Of a stretch of DNA of 64,000 nucleotides, positions 17,330 through 26,262 are shown in pieces. This DNA comes from Bacteroides sp. OF04-15BH. Lineage in GTDB: Bacteria; Bacteroidota; Bacteroidia; Bacteroidales; Bacteroidaceae. Each line of letters begins with the position of its first letter. The first letter of the stretch is position 1. Position numbers and translations under genes: made by a program. The notes under the pieces are model-generated. The model searched no databases. It saw only the letters and a list, made by a program, of their open reading frames with translations, and was not told where the DNA came from. The stretch covers positions 62,001-126,000 of the forward strand of contig NZ_QUEM01000004.1 of NCBI RefSeq assembly GCF_003477995.1. Direction: 5' to 3'.

Positions 17330-18784
17330 ATGAACCAGTTTGAACACAGTCCTTTATTACAACAGATTGCACAAAATTCCCAAAAATATGCTTCAAAGCC
17401 AGCCATCATAATGAATGGGCAAAGTATTACATATTCAGAGTTATTCGTAAATATACGGAAAGCTGCTGGAGTTATGAAGCAAATGGGATTTAAAGCAGGC
17501 GATCGTATCATTCTTTCTGCCCATAAAGATCTTGAGTATTTATACTTATACTTTGCATCACATATCCTTGGAATTATTAATGTGATCGTAGACTCTGAAT
17601 CCAATGAAGAACGTTTGCAATATATAGAAGAAAGAATACAGCCGGTCTGTTGCTTTGGCTATAAGAGTAAGAAATTTAATTCAAAATTATTTAGTGAATT
17701 AAATATTGATGAAGGTTATGAAATAGAATCAACATGTGATATTTTACACCGTACAAGTATTGCAGAGATTCTCTTTACGACTGGCACTACAGGTTTACCC
17801 AAAGGAGTCTGTCTTTCATACTATAATATTTATTCTTCAGCTGAAAATATAAATGGATATATTGGCAATAGTGCAGAAGATGTAGAGCTTTTAGCGCTTC
17901 CTATTTGTCATTCATTTGGAATGGGAAGAATTCGTTGTGCTTTAATAAAAGGTTCAACAATTGTCATTTTAAACAATTTTGCCAATATAAGAGCCTTTCT
18001 AAAAGCGTTTGAACTGTATCATATTACTGGATTCGGACTTGTCCCTGCTGCATGGGCGTATATTCGGAAAATGAGCGGTATGCGTATAGCCAAATACGCA
18101 AAGCAAATACATTATATCGAAATTGGTAGTGCATCAATGTCTTTAGACACCAAAAAAGAATTATTAAATTTATTTCCAGATACGCGAATCTGCATGCATT
18201 ATGGGCTAACGGAAGCTTCCCGATGTTGTTTTCAAGAATTTCATGACACAAAACATCTCGATTCAATAGGCAAACCTGTCTCTTCTCTGGTTGATATAAA
18301 AGTTATGGATGAGCATGGAAATGAGTTACCTGTTAATTCCAAAGGTGAACTTTGTGTAAAAGGCAATATGGTGTTTTCACATTATCTGGAAGAGTGTGAC
18401 ACGAAAAACGCATTTTATAATGAGTACTTTCGTACAGGAGATTGTGGCTATAAGAATTCAGAAGGATATTTCTATTTATTAGGTAGAGAAAAGGAACTAA
18501 TTAATGTAGGAGGAAAAAAGGTTTCCCCCATGGAAGTTGAAGATGCAATTATTTCATTAGGTGTAGGGGATTGTGTATGCGTACCTATCAAAGATGAAAC
18601 AAATTTTATGGGAGAATTAGTTTTTTGCTATGTTTTAAAAGGTTCTACATCTCTAACTTTCGAAGAGATTGCTGAAAAATTAAAAAGTAAATTAGAAGTG
18701 TATAAACGGCCTGTTGCTTATGCCTGGATAGATAAAATACCAATAACATCTTCAGGTAAAAAGCAGCGAATACAAATTAAATAA
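17330..18784 (+). CDS. AMP-dependent acyl ligase (acyl-ACP/CoA synthetase-like)
   Basis: ANL-superfamily adenylating enzyme of 484 residues. It shows the P-loop FTTGTTGLPKG near 150-160, MHYGLTEASR, the FRTGDCGY motif, the hinge LLGREKELINVGGKK and the C-terminal catalytic lysine in SSGKKQRI. It activates a carboxylic acid as the adenylate and passes it to a thiol, here probably the phosphopantetheine of a neighbouring ACP. It lies 5 bp after ACP2 and 3 bp before the KAS III-like gene. Confidence 0.9.
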   Translation: MNQFEHSPLLQQIAQNSQKYASKPAIIMNGQSITYSELFVNIRKAAGVMKQMGFKAGDRIILSAHKDLEYLYLYFASHILGIINVIVDSESNEERLQYIEERIQPVCCFGYKSKKFNSKLFSELNIDEGYEIESTCDILHRTSIAEILFTTGTTGLPKGVCLSYYNIYSSAENINGYIGNSAEDVELLALPICHSFGMGRIRCALIKGSTIVILNNFANIRAFLKAFELYHITGFGLVPAAWAYIRKMSGMRIAKYAKQIHYIEIGSASMSLDTKKELLNLFPDTRICMHYGLTEASRCCFQEFHDTKHLDSIGKPVSSLVDIKVMDEHGNELPVNSKGELCVKGNMVFSHYLEECDTKNAFYNEYFRTGDCGYKNSEGYFYLLGREKELINVGGKKVSPMEVEDAIISLGVGDCVCVPIKDETNFMGELVFCYVLKGSTSLTFEEIAEKLKSKLEVYKRPVAYAWIDKIPITSSGKKQRIQIK

Positions 18785-18787
18785 TAT

Positions 18788-19855
18788 ATGTCATTTTTAA
18801 CTATTAACAATGTTAAAATAGTAGGGCTTTCTGCATGTATTCCTCCAGATATTGAAGAAAATAGAGGGCTAGCTATTTTTTCTGATAATTCTGAGGTCGA
18901 AAAAGTAATAGCCTCTACAGGTATAGAAAGAAAACGTATAGTAAGACCAGGAACGACAGCAAGTGATTTAACTTATCAAGCAATCTGTAAACTACTTACT
19001 AAACTAGAATGGCATGCAGACAGTATTGATGCACTTATTTATGTGTGCACTTCCCGGGATTATATAGCTCCGATAACTTCTGCTATTTTACAAGATCGTC
19101 TTGGTTTTCGCAATGATTGCTACTGTTTGGATCTTCCATTAGGGTGTTCAGGCTGGGTTTATGGCATGAGTAATTTAGCCTCACTCTTAAGTCACGGACA
19201 ATTAAAAAGAGGATTGTTGGTTTGTGCTGAAACAAATTCACAAAATCGTTCTCCTAAGGATAAAACGGTTAAACCTTTGTTTGGTGATGCGGCAACGGTA
19301 ACAGCTCTTGAGTTCGATGAAAAATGGAACTATCCCATGCAGTTTAGTTTTGGAGTTGATGGTAGTGGTTACAAAGCTGTCTGGACAGAATATGGTGGCA
19401 CCCGAAATCCGATAACCCCTGAAGCTATTAAGGAAAAAGAAATTGAACCGGGAGTGATTCGTAGAGGTATAGATATGGTTGTAAATGGTATGGATGTTTT
19501 TTCGTTTGCAATAAAAGTACCTCCACGTTCATTACAAGAGTTTATAGAACATTATCAGATTGATGTTAATGATATAGATTATCTTTTCCTCCATCAGGCA
19601 AATAAATTTATTGATGATCGTATTCGTAAAAAGTTAAAAGTTCCTGAAGAAAAAGTTCCTTTTTGTTTACAAGATTATGGTAATACAAACAGTGCCTCAA
19701 TACCTTTGGCCATGGTCGTATGTAAGTCAGAAGAATTACAAAAAGGAATACATAACTGTTTAGGTTGTGGATTTGGTATAGGTTTAGCATGGGGAAACGT
19801 TCATTATACCATAGAAAATCTAAAAGCTGTAGTTTTACATGAATATGAATATTAA
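18788..19855 (+). CDS. 3-oxoacyl-ACP synthase III-like (FabH-like) ketosynthase
   Basis: Thiolase-fold condensing enzyme of 355 residues with a complete Cys-His-Asn triad: Cys in DLPLGCSGW near 120, His in LFLHQANK near 268 and Asn in YGNTNSAS near 299. FabH enzymes extend a starter acyl group by two carbons using malonyl-ACP. Next to two ACPs, a FabG-like reductase and an acyl ligase, it could make a short 3-ketoacyl and then 3-hydroxyacyl chain for sugar N-acylation. It is unlikely to be the housekeeping fabH, given its operon and AT-rich composition. Confidence 0.88.
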   Translation: MSFLTINNVKIVGLSACIPPDIEENRGLAIFSDNSEVEKVIASTGIERKRIVRPGTTASDLTYQAICKLLTKLEWHADSIDALIYVCTSRDYIAPITSAILQDRLGFRNDCYCLDLPLGCSGWVYGMSNLASLLSHGQLKRGLLVCAETNSQNRSPKDKTVKPLFGDAATVTALEFDEKWNYPMQFSFGVDGSGYKAVWTEYGGTRNPITPEAIKEKEIEPGVIRRGIDMVVNGMDVFSFAIKVPPRSLQEFIEHYQIDVNDIDYLFLHQANKFIDDRIRKKLKVPEEKVPFCLQDYGNTNSASIPLAMVVCKSEELQKGIHNCLGCGFGIGLAWGNVHYTIENLKAVVLHEYEY

Positions 19856-19873
19856 CTTAGACATTTTACAGAC

Positions 19874-20965
19874 ATGGAATATAAGAACTCTAGAAAAGAT
19901 ATTGCGTGGGGGGAACATTATTTTTTAGAGCATGTTGCACCTTCCGATTTTGATTATAAGGCTCATAAAAAGGAACTATCTCCTTTTTGGGAATCTTTAG
20001 GATTCAAATGCAGCATGATGTTTGCTGATTTTTATTCTAAATTTAATGGAATCTATAGTGATAAGTATATTCCTATGGATTTATATTACTTTTATATACT
20101 TCCATGCTTAAACCGTTTCGATTTTAGGAAAGCCTATACAGATAAAAATTTGTACGATATCCTTTTTAAGGATATTAATCGCCCAAAAACAATTATAAAG
20201 TGTATCAATGGTAATTATTATAACGGCTCTGGGGATAGTATAAAAGAAATTGATGTTCTCCCCATTTTGAATAATATTGATTGTGAATGCATCATAAAGC
20301 CAACAATTGATTCTTGTAATGGAGTTGGTATTGCTTGTTTAGAGAAAACTTCTTTAATTTCCCAAATTCAATCATACGGCAAAGATTTTATCATTCAAGA
20401 AAAAGTCGGACAGCATCATGAAATGAACAGATTAAATGAAACTTCTTTGAACACTATTCGAATTTTTACATATCGCGATTTAAACGGTGATATTCATTAT
20501 GTCGAAGGAAAAAGTTTCTGTAGGTTTGGTGGAAAGGGTGCAGTTAAAGATAATGTTTCTTCCGGGGGAGGAGCTTTCAGCATTAATGATGATGGCAGTG
20601 CCAATGATACTATTATACAGTTTAAGAATATGCAAACTGGTAGTTTAGCTAAATTAGGGCTTTCTTCTTTTACTGTACCAAATATTGAAGAAGTAAAGAG
20701 TTTTGCAATTAAACTTCATCATAGACTACCCCATTTTGACTTTATCGGATGGGATATAGCTATAGATAAAAATGGAGAGCCACTTTTTATTGAATTTAAT
20801 ATTGAACCTAGCATTGAAATGCCTCAAATGCTAACAGGGGTGTTTTTAGGGAAATTTTATGATGAAATATTAAGTAGATTTATTGATGTCAAAAAGATAA
20901 AGTCTAATTGTTATCGCAACGTCTTTAAAAATGGCTTTGAGTACCAATTGGTTGTAAATAAATAA
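19874..20965 (+). CDS. Sugar-transfer-associated ATP-grasp protein
   Basis: A 363-residue protein with ATP-grasp features: CIIKPTIDSCNGVGI near 138-152, FIIQEKVGQHHEM near 172 and the metal-binding end FDFIGWDIAIDKNGEPLF with EFNIEPS near 310. It resembles the ATP-grasp family found in polysaccharide clusters. Enzymes of this fold join a carboxylate to an amine or thiol, so it may attach an amino or hydroxy acid to the glycan or to a carrier. The substrate is unknown. It lies 18 bp after the ketosynthase gene. Confidence 0.78.
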   Translation: MEYKNSRKDIAWGEHYFLEHVAPSDFDYKAHKKELSPFWESLGFKCSMMFADFYSKFNGIYSDKYIPMDLYYFYILPCLNRFDFRKAYTDKNLYDILFKDINRPKTIIKCINGNYYNGSGDSIKEIDVLPILNNIDCECIIKPTIDSCNGVGIACLEKTSLISQIQSYGKDFIIQEKVGQHHEMNRLNETSLNTIRIFTYRDLNGDIHYVEGKSFCRFGGKGAVKDNVSSGGGAFSINDDGSANDTIIQFKNMQTGSLAKLGLSSFTVPNIEEVKSFAIKLHHRLPHFDFIGWDIAIDKNGEPLFIEFNIEPSIEMPQMLTGVFLGKFYDEILSRFIDVKKIKSNCYRNVFKNGFEYQLVVNK

Positions 20966-21202
20966 AAATTTAATACATCATTATCGCCTATTCACTCTTG
21001 TATAATTAATGATTAAGGAAAATAAGATAGCAAACAAGCAAATAGTTTATATTTCTTATCTGTATATATTATGAAATTAAGCAATCGTGTGAGTAATGTA
21101 TGAACTACAGAATAAAATGCGATAAGTTTATAACAATTAGGAGCAAAACAAAGCCTCCAAACATACAAAATATTTTTTAACTAGTTTAAGAAGCTTTTTG
21201 GT

Positions 21203-22183
21203 ATGAATATAACTGATAACAATAATGAATCTATAATTGTAAGTATAAAATGCACTGCATATAACCACGAAAAATACATTCGTGAGACATTAGAGGGTTT
21301 TATAATGCAGAAAACAAACTTTCGCTTTGAAGCGATAGTTCATGATGATGCGTCAACAGATAATACAGCAGACATCATTAGAGAATATGCAGAGAAATAT
21401 CCAGATATAATCAAGCCTATCTATGAAACTGAAAACCAGTACTCAAAAAAAGACGGTTCCTTATTAAGGATCATGAATGAAGCCAGCAGAGGAAAATATT
21501 TTGCCCTTTGTGAGGGGGATGATTATTGGACCGACCCCTACAAACTTCAGAAGCAAGTAGACTTTTTAGAAAGTCACCCCGATTACGTTTTATGCTCTCA
21601 TCGATACAGAAAATTTTATCAGAATACGCTCTCATTTGATAATAGTATTCTTCCTAGAGATTTTAATAAAGATTTTACATTTGATTTAAACTACTATATT
21701 CTTCGCGAAGATTGGGTCACTCAACCTCTTACGTGCATGTATCGTGCTTCTGCTTTTGATTCCGATTACTATATGAAGTTTAAGAACAAAAAAGATCTGA
21801 TTTTTTTCTATGTATTATTAAAAAGAGGTAAGGGAGTATTACTTAATGACTGCATGGGGGTTTACAGAATACATGAAAAAGGGGTTTGGTCAGGCTTATC
21901 CTTAAAAAATCAGTTTATTTCTGAACTACAAACAACAAAAAGTATTTATGATGTAGAACATAATTTTACTGCTGCTTCTATGTTGAAAGTCTTTTTACAA
22001 CGTAATTGTAATATGTTTAATTCTCAGATAATGAAAAGCGAATTAAAACTTATATTGTCCGTTTGGTGCATCGTTGTAAAATACTTTAAAATAGAAGGAA
22101 TAATACTTATAATGCATCAACTCCATTTAAAAATTAAAATACAAAAATTATGGAATAAAATTGTAAGCATTGGCAAACGATAG
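21203..22183 (+). CDS. Glycosyltransferase family 2
   Basis: GT-A fold transferase of 326 residues with the GT2 start (IIVSIKCTAYNHEKYIRETL), HDDASTDNT near 50 and the DxD-like EGDDYWTDP near 97. It adds a sugar to the lipid-linked repeat unit on the cytoplasmic face. It is the only glycosyltransferase in the left cluster and is separated from the ATP-grasp gene by a 237-bp AT-rich gap in which I see no gene. It is the last gene of the operon, before a terminator. Confidence 0.9.
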   Translation: MNITDNNNESIIVSIKCTAYNHEKYIRETLEGFIMQKTNFRFEAIVHDDASTDNTADIIREYAEKYPDIIKPIYETENQYSKKDGSLLRIMNEASRGKYFALCEGDDYWTDPYKLQKQVDFLESHPDYVLCSHRYRKFYQNTLSFDNSILPRDFNKDFTFDLNYYILREDWVTQPLTCMYRASAFDSDYYMKFKNKKDLIFFYVLLKRGKGVLLNDCMGVYRIHEKGVWSGLSLKNQFISELQTTKSIYDVEHNFTAASMLKVFLQRNCNMFNSQIMKSELKLILSVWCIVVKYFKIEGIILIMHQLHLKIKIQKLWNKIVSIGKR

Positions 22184-22204
22184 ATACCAACCTTTATATA
22201 CAAC

Positions 22205-22247
22205 AATAGCGACTGTCACTGTAAATCCGATAGTGACAGTCGCTATT
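22205..22247 (+). terminator. Terminator of the left polysaccharide operon
   Basis: A perfect 16-bp stem (22205-22220 with 22232-22247) follows the GT2 gene by about 20 bp, with T-rich sequence after it. Confidence 0.8.
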
Positions 22248-22290
22248 TGCTTTATTAAACCAAAATTTTTCTGTCTGAATTCGTTTTCAA

Positions 22291-22327
22291 TTTTTAAAAA
22301 GGCTGCATCGTTATGCACGATGCAGCC
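22291..22327 (-). terminator. Terminator of the right polysaccharide/OmpA run
   Basis: An 11-bp stem ggctgcatcgt (22301-22311) with acgatgcagcc (22317-22327). Read on the minus strand it ends in five T. It lies about 50 bp past the OmpA gene and marks the convergent boundary of the two clusters. Confidence 0.85.
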
Positions 22328-22373
22328 CCAAACAATTCTATTAAGCATTAATAAATTCGCTGTGTAAAAAGGT

Positions 22374-23552
22374 TTACTCGGAAACAATAATTACAGAGCG
22401 GCTCAGACGAGGATCATCATAGAACATGTTTTCAACGCCACCCTTGTAATCCATCTGCAACTGAGAAGCCTTAACACCAAATTCATTGACCAGACAGTCA
22501 TAAACAACCTGAGCACGTTTTTCACTCAACTTCATGTTCAAGCCCTTAGAACCTGTACCAGCATCAGCATAACCGATAACCATGTATTTGGCATTAGGAT
22601 CAGCAGATTTGATTACATCGGCCAAGAATCTCAACTTAACACGGTTTTCATTGGTCAGCTTGCTTGAACCAATCTTAAAGGTAATGATATTAGAAGCTGC
22701 GACCTTGATCTTTTCAACCTTAGTATTCTGGTTGTCCTTCAACTGATTCTTGAGACGCTCATTCTCTGCGCACATGTTATTCAAGTCCTCACGAACCTGA
22801 TTCAGCATGGCATTATCGTAGCGTACCACTGTCTTACTGCGATCCCAGTTGCGTTTCGGGAACTTATAGGTAAGACCTACAGAAGCAGTCAGAATTCCGT
22901 CTGCCTTGCGACCACCGACCTCGTTCTCAAAATTATCCTTAACAATGGTTCCGCGGATATCCAGATTCAAATCCAAGGAAGAGCACAAACGGAATGAGTT
23001 ATAGAGACCCAGGTTTGTAGCAAAATCAACGGATTTAGGACTGTCGAAAATACGTATTACACCAAAGCCTAAATAAGGACTGCAGTTCCAGATCCGGTTT
23101 TCGTTGTAACCGCAGAAGATGTTAGACAGATTCATCATCACATCTGCATGCAGATTGAAATATTTAAACTTCTGCTTGTCCAACCATTTTGAAGCATCAT
23201 ATACCTCACCGGTAGAGTATGAACTGTTCTGGGTTGCTCCTTTCAGACTCACGCCACTATACATCAAACGCAATCCCATGCCCGGTGTGAACCATTTACC
23301 TACAGCAATATCAACGGCAGGAGAGATACGCTCGCCGAATCCCATCTGTTTGTCGTGATCGCTAAACATCACCTGTGGGCCGGCACCGGCTGTAATAAAC
23401 CAGTTGCTCCAAAAACCATTGGTCTCTACCTTATATTTATCATTGCTATACTCTACGGTTTCCTCACCGTTTCTTGTTGTCTGCTCTGACTGAGCCAGAA
23501 CAGGACTTGCAGCTGCCAGAAGCAAAGCTGCAAAGAGAGATTTCTTCATCAT
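22374..23552 (-). CDS. OmpA-family outer-membrane protein
   Basis: A signal peptide (KKSLFAALLLAAASPVLAQ) is followed by a beta-barrel-like region with alternating aromatic strands (to about residue 225), a short linker with coiled-coil character (ENERLKNQLKDNQN) and a C-terminal OmpA peptidoglycan-binding domain (about 275-392, with IGYADAGTGSKGLNMKLSEK and RAQVVYDCL). It likely tethers the outer membrane to the wall. It ends the minus-strand run behind the fimbrillin-like gene, separated by a hairpin, so it may have partly independent expression. Two adjacent ATG codons (23552 and 23549) are possible starts. Confidence 0.9.
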   Translation of the reverse strand: MMKKSLFAALLLAAASPVLAQSEQTTRNGEETVEYSNDKYKVETNGFWSNWFITAGAGPQVMFSDHDKQMGFGERISPAVDIAVGKWFTPGMGLRLMYSGVSLKGATQNSSYSTGEVYDASKWLDKQKFKYFNLHADVMMNLSNIFCGYNENRIWNCSPYLGFGVIRIFDSPKSVDFATNLGLYNSFRLCSSLDLNLDIRGTIVKDNFENEVGGRKADGILTASVGLTYKFPKRNWDRSKTVVRYDNAMLNQVREDLNNMCAENERLKNQLKDNQNTKVEKIKVAASNIITFKIGSSKLTNENRVKLRFLADVIKSADPNAKYMVIGYADAGTGSKGLNMKLSEKRAQVVYDCLVNEFGVKASQLQMDYKGGVENMFYDDPRLSRSVIIVSE

Positions 23553-23594
23553 AATAATATACAATTAGAATCTTACGTTATTAAGTCAGAAAAT

Positions 23595-23627
23595 CTTTTC
23601 TTCACCGAGAAACTCGGTGAAGAAAAG
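23595..23627 (-). terminator. Hairpin between fimbrillin-PLC gene and OmpA gene
   Basis: A perfect 15-bp stem (23595-23609 with 23613-23627) with a 3-nt loop. On the minus strand it is followed by ATTTTCT, a weak T tract. It may be a partial terminator that lowers or separates OmpA expression, or an RNA-stability hairpin. Confidence 0.6.
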
Positions 23628-23639
23628 CTTTATGATCAA

Positions 23640-26018
23640 TTATTTATCCCAACCATTTTCATCAGAAACTGTACGAGTCACAGTTTTTGTACCGGTAGAA
23701 GATGGCTTCTTACGCAAAGCGAACTTAAAGTTATTATCGATAAGAGTCTGAATCAACCAGTCACTCTTATATTTAGCACCTGAATTTTCCTGCTTATCAG
23801 CGAAATTCATAAATACAAGACCCAAACCTGCATTTTCTGCACGGTTTTGCAACTCACTCACACCCATTTTATTCATATCAATAGCCAAAGCTTCAATACC
23901 CGTACCTCTGTTATTGATGTCACTAACGTCAGCATAATATCCTCCAAGGTCATTCATAAACCAAGTCTTGTGAGCATTGTCGTTCTTATATAAATCAACA
24001 CTTTCTTGGAATAAGTGCTTTATACCAGTCTCTTTTTGTCCTCTAGTAGCTTCCTGATTAGTACCTACACTGGTAACTACCTGATAATACCATCTCAATT
24101 GTGCAGTTGAATTTGCATACCAAACAGGGACACCCCAGTCCATAGGCATACCACCATTCTCGTCCTGATAAGTCCAGCTATCTTTCTCAGGACCTGTTGC
24201 AGCTCCCCAATAAGTAAACATGATAGGAGCAGAAGTTTTTACCCCAGGACCATTATAAACAAATGATGTGGGATCTGTATAATACTTAAGCATTCCTTCT
24301 GAATTGTAATTTGCCTTTAAGATAATCTTACCCTTCACATCATCAATAGTTGTATTCGGAGTAATTTCACCAGTATATATACGATTCCCAGTAACTGTAG
24401 CTAACTCATTAACTTTGTCACGCAACAGATTTATCCAAGTTTGTTCTGCGTCACGAGGTTCTCTAATCCATCTCCAACGTCTAACAGGAATCCAGCCAGA
24501 ATTATCCCTATAATACTCTCCTGTTCCAGCATCTTGGTTTCCTCCCGTAGCAAAGGTCAACATAAGAAATGCAAACTCATTCTCTTTCCCAACTTTTTCG
24601 CACGTTTCCAAATATGAAGCAATTTCTTTAACGGCATCTTCCAATGACATAACTTTATTGCCAGCACTTTCAGACACAACATTTATATTACCACTAAAAG
24701 TATTGTTCTCTGGGTTTGAACCACCATCACTGTTGGAACCATTAACAGCAGTCTGGAAAATAAAGGCACGCACTCCATCTTGGAACTGCCGTTCGATTGT
24801 TGCATTCTGGTAAATATTGGCAGCATTATTTCCCGTTGTCAATACAGAGAACTTACTACCCGGAATAGAGAGCTCAGACACATAAATATTCGGATCAAGA
24901 GAACTCATCCAGTAGTTGGTACCACCAACTGACAATGGAGGAAGAATCACACGGTTAATCTTGTGCGGAGTTACAGCATCAGTCTCCAGCGTTTTTCTAC
25001 ATGGAGCACCGTTCAACAAGGAAACTGTTACACGCAATGTTCGCTTAGTTACTGTATTTTTATTACCTTGAGGAATAATATATGCCTTTACATTCAACAA
25101 TTCATTTGGGCCAAGTTGAATAAACTGACCTGTTTTCTTATCATAGCAAGGAATAGAGATACGGCCACGCTCCTCATTGAAATCACCAACAGGTTCACAA
25201 GTTGCGGTTATGCCTTCCCCTGTAGTTGCATTTCGAATATTACACGTAAAATCACCAGTAAGAATAGGCTGTGTTCCTTCTATTGCATCCACGTTAATAT
25301 TGGTGATGGTCGCAGTACCTGATGATGGACCTTGTACTGTAATATCAAGTACAGTCACCAGATTATGGAATTGTAAGTTTATAAACTTTCCATCTTCCAC
25401 TTGTGAAGGAGTCACAGCGTTATAGGCATACATATAAGCATAGTCCATATTCGGAAGTCCGAAATATGTTTTCTTACCTTGGATAGCCCCGTCTGCACCC
25501 TCCTTTACAACTCTCCACTCCTGCACCTGCTGTGTCACCGGAATATTTGCAGTGATCTTGCCTGTCTGATTTTCTTCTGCACTTCCTTTCACAGCACTGG
25601 CAGGATAGAATGCGTAAAATCTATGTTCTTCATTTGGATCTCCCCACTGCAAACCGGCTTCTGATGCATTTATTTTTGCAACAGTAGATGCTGTAGCAGG
25701 ATCTTGCTCATCCGGCGTTACTTTATAATTTACCAAATGATTTTCCGGTTGTGAGGCCTGCAGACAGAAAATGGCAATCTTATCACTACCATCAGCTTCC
25801 CAATATACCGGAACCCCTGTGCTGGTACGGTCTCCATATACAGTTCTTGTACCAACCGTTTTATCAATGACATCTGCATCACCAGACAAAGTAGACCCAA
25901 ATAAAATCTCATCTCCTGTCTGCACAGGATTCTCAACTGTTCCTTGGAAATTATCATCCGAACAGCTGCCTAGGAAGGCTGCTAAAGCCAAACCTAAATA
26001 AAATGATGTTTTCTTCAT
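23640..26018 (-). CDS. Surface lipoprotein: fimbrillin-like domain plus PLC-X-like domain
   Basis: A 792-residue lipoprotein (lipobox FLGSC, Cys at 19). Residues about 30-355 look like a fimbrillin/Mfa-like beta domain (ILFGSTLSGDADV, RFYAFYPAS, LQFHNLVTVLDITVQG). From about 370 the sequence resembles a PI-PLC X-type barrel: YVSELSIPGSKFS, then ATIERQFQDGVRAFIFQ, corresponding to SIPGTH and the EEQLxxGVRxxDIR region. The first catalytic His of the PLC family is replaced by Lys, so enzyme activity is doubtful. It is followed by the OmpA gene and preceded by a 64-residue peptide gene at the end of the export operon. I infer a surface adhesin or glycan-binding role; the domain calls are from pattern memory. 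Confidence 0.7.
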   Translation of the reverse strand: MKKTSFYLGLALAAFLGSCSDDNFQGTVENPVQTGDEILFGSTLSGDADVIDKTVGTRTVYGDRTSTGVPVYWEADGSDKIAIFCLQASQPENHLVNYKVTPDEQDPATASTVAKINASEAGLQWGDPNEEHRFYAFYPASAVKGSAEENQTGKITANIPVTQQVQEWRVVKEGADGAIQGKKTYFGLPNMDYAYMYAYNAVTPSQVEDGKFINLQFHNLVTVLDITVQGPSSGTATITNINVDAIEGTQPILTGDFTCNIRNATTGEGITATCEPVGDFNEERGRISIPCYDKKTGQFIQLGPNELLNVKAYIIPQGNKNTVTKRTLRVTVSLLNGAPCRKTLETDAVTPHKINRVILPPLSVGGTNYWMSSLDPNIYVSELSIPGSKFSVLTTGNNAANIYQNATIERQFQDGVRAFIFQTAVNGSNSDGGSNPENNTFSGNINVVSESAGNKVMSLEDAVKEIASYLETCEKVGKENEFAFLMLTFATGGNQDAGTGEYYRDNSGWIPVRRWRWIREPRDAEQTWINLLRDKVNELATVTGNRIYTGEITPNTTIDDVKGKIILKANYNSEGMLKYYTDPTSFVYNGPGVKTSAPIMFTYWGAATGPEKDSWTYQDENGGMPMDWGVPVWYANSTAQLRWYYQVVTSVGTNQEATRGQKETGIKHLFQESVDLYKNDNAHKTWFMNDLGGYYADVSDINNRGTGIEALAIDMNKMGVSELQNRAENAGLGLVFMNFADKQENSGAKYKSDWLIQTLIDNNFKFALRKKPSSTGTKTVTRTVSDENGWDK

Positions 26019-26035
26019 AAGTCAATCAATTTTAA

Positions 26036-26230
26036 TTAATCCCATGTACTACCTGAATAATCTCCTTCCCATTCAGCGCCAGGATTAGCGAATCCATGCT
26101 CTTCAATGGTCACGCCATCGGCATTCTCCTTTCCACCTTCAAAGACCGAAGCCTTCATAAAGCCTTTTTCCAGTTCCACCCTTTTGACTTCAAAAAGTGG
26201 TGCTTCATAAATTTTCTTTTTCATACTCAT
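26036..26230 (-). CDS. Small 64-residue peptide of unknown function
   Basis: A short ORF in a tight operon position, 32 bp after the Wzc gene and 17 bp before the fimbrillin-PLC gene. It opens MSMKKKIYEAPLFEVKRVEL, has no signal peptide or membrane helix, and ends in a Gly/Asp/Trp-rich tail (GAEWEGDYSGSTWD). Small proteins with this kind of KKKIYxAPxxE opening recur in Bacteroidales beside surface-protein genes, as far as I remember, without assigned function. The presence of a PqqD-like gene in the same operon makes a modified-peptide precursor one possibility. A start two codons later is equally possible. Confidence 0.6.
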   Translation of the reverse strand: MSMKKKIYEAPLFEVKRVELEKGFMKASVFEGGKENADGVTIEEHGFANPGAEWEGDYSGSTWD

Positions 26231-26262
26231 CCATTTTAACTGTTAATAGAACTGTTTCCTAT

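Noticed and set aside
23640..26018. Calling the fimbrillin-PLC protein an active phospholipase toxin
   Set aside because: The first catalytic His is missing, so activity is not supported by the sequence.
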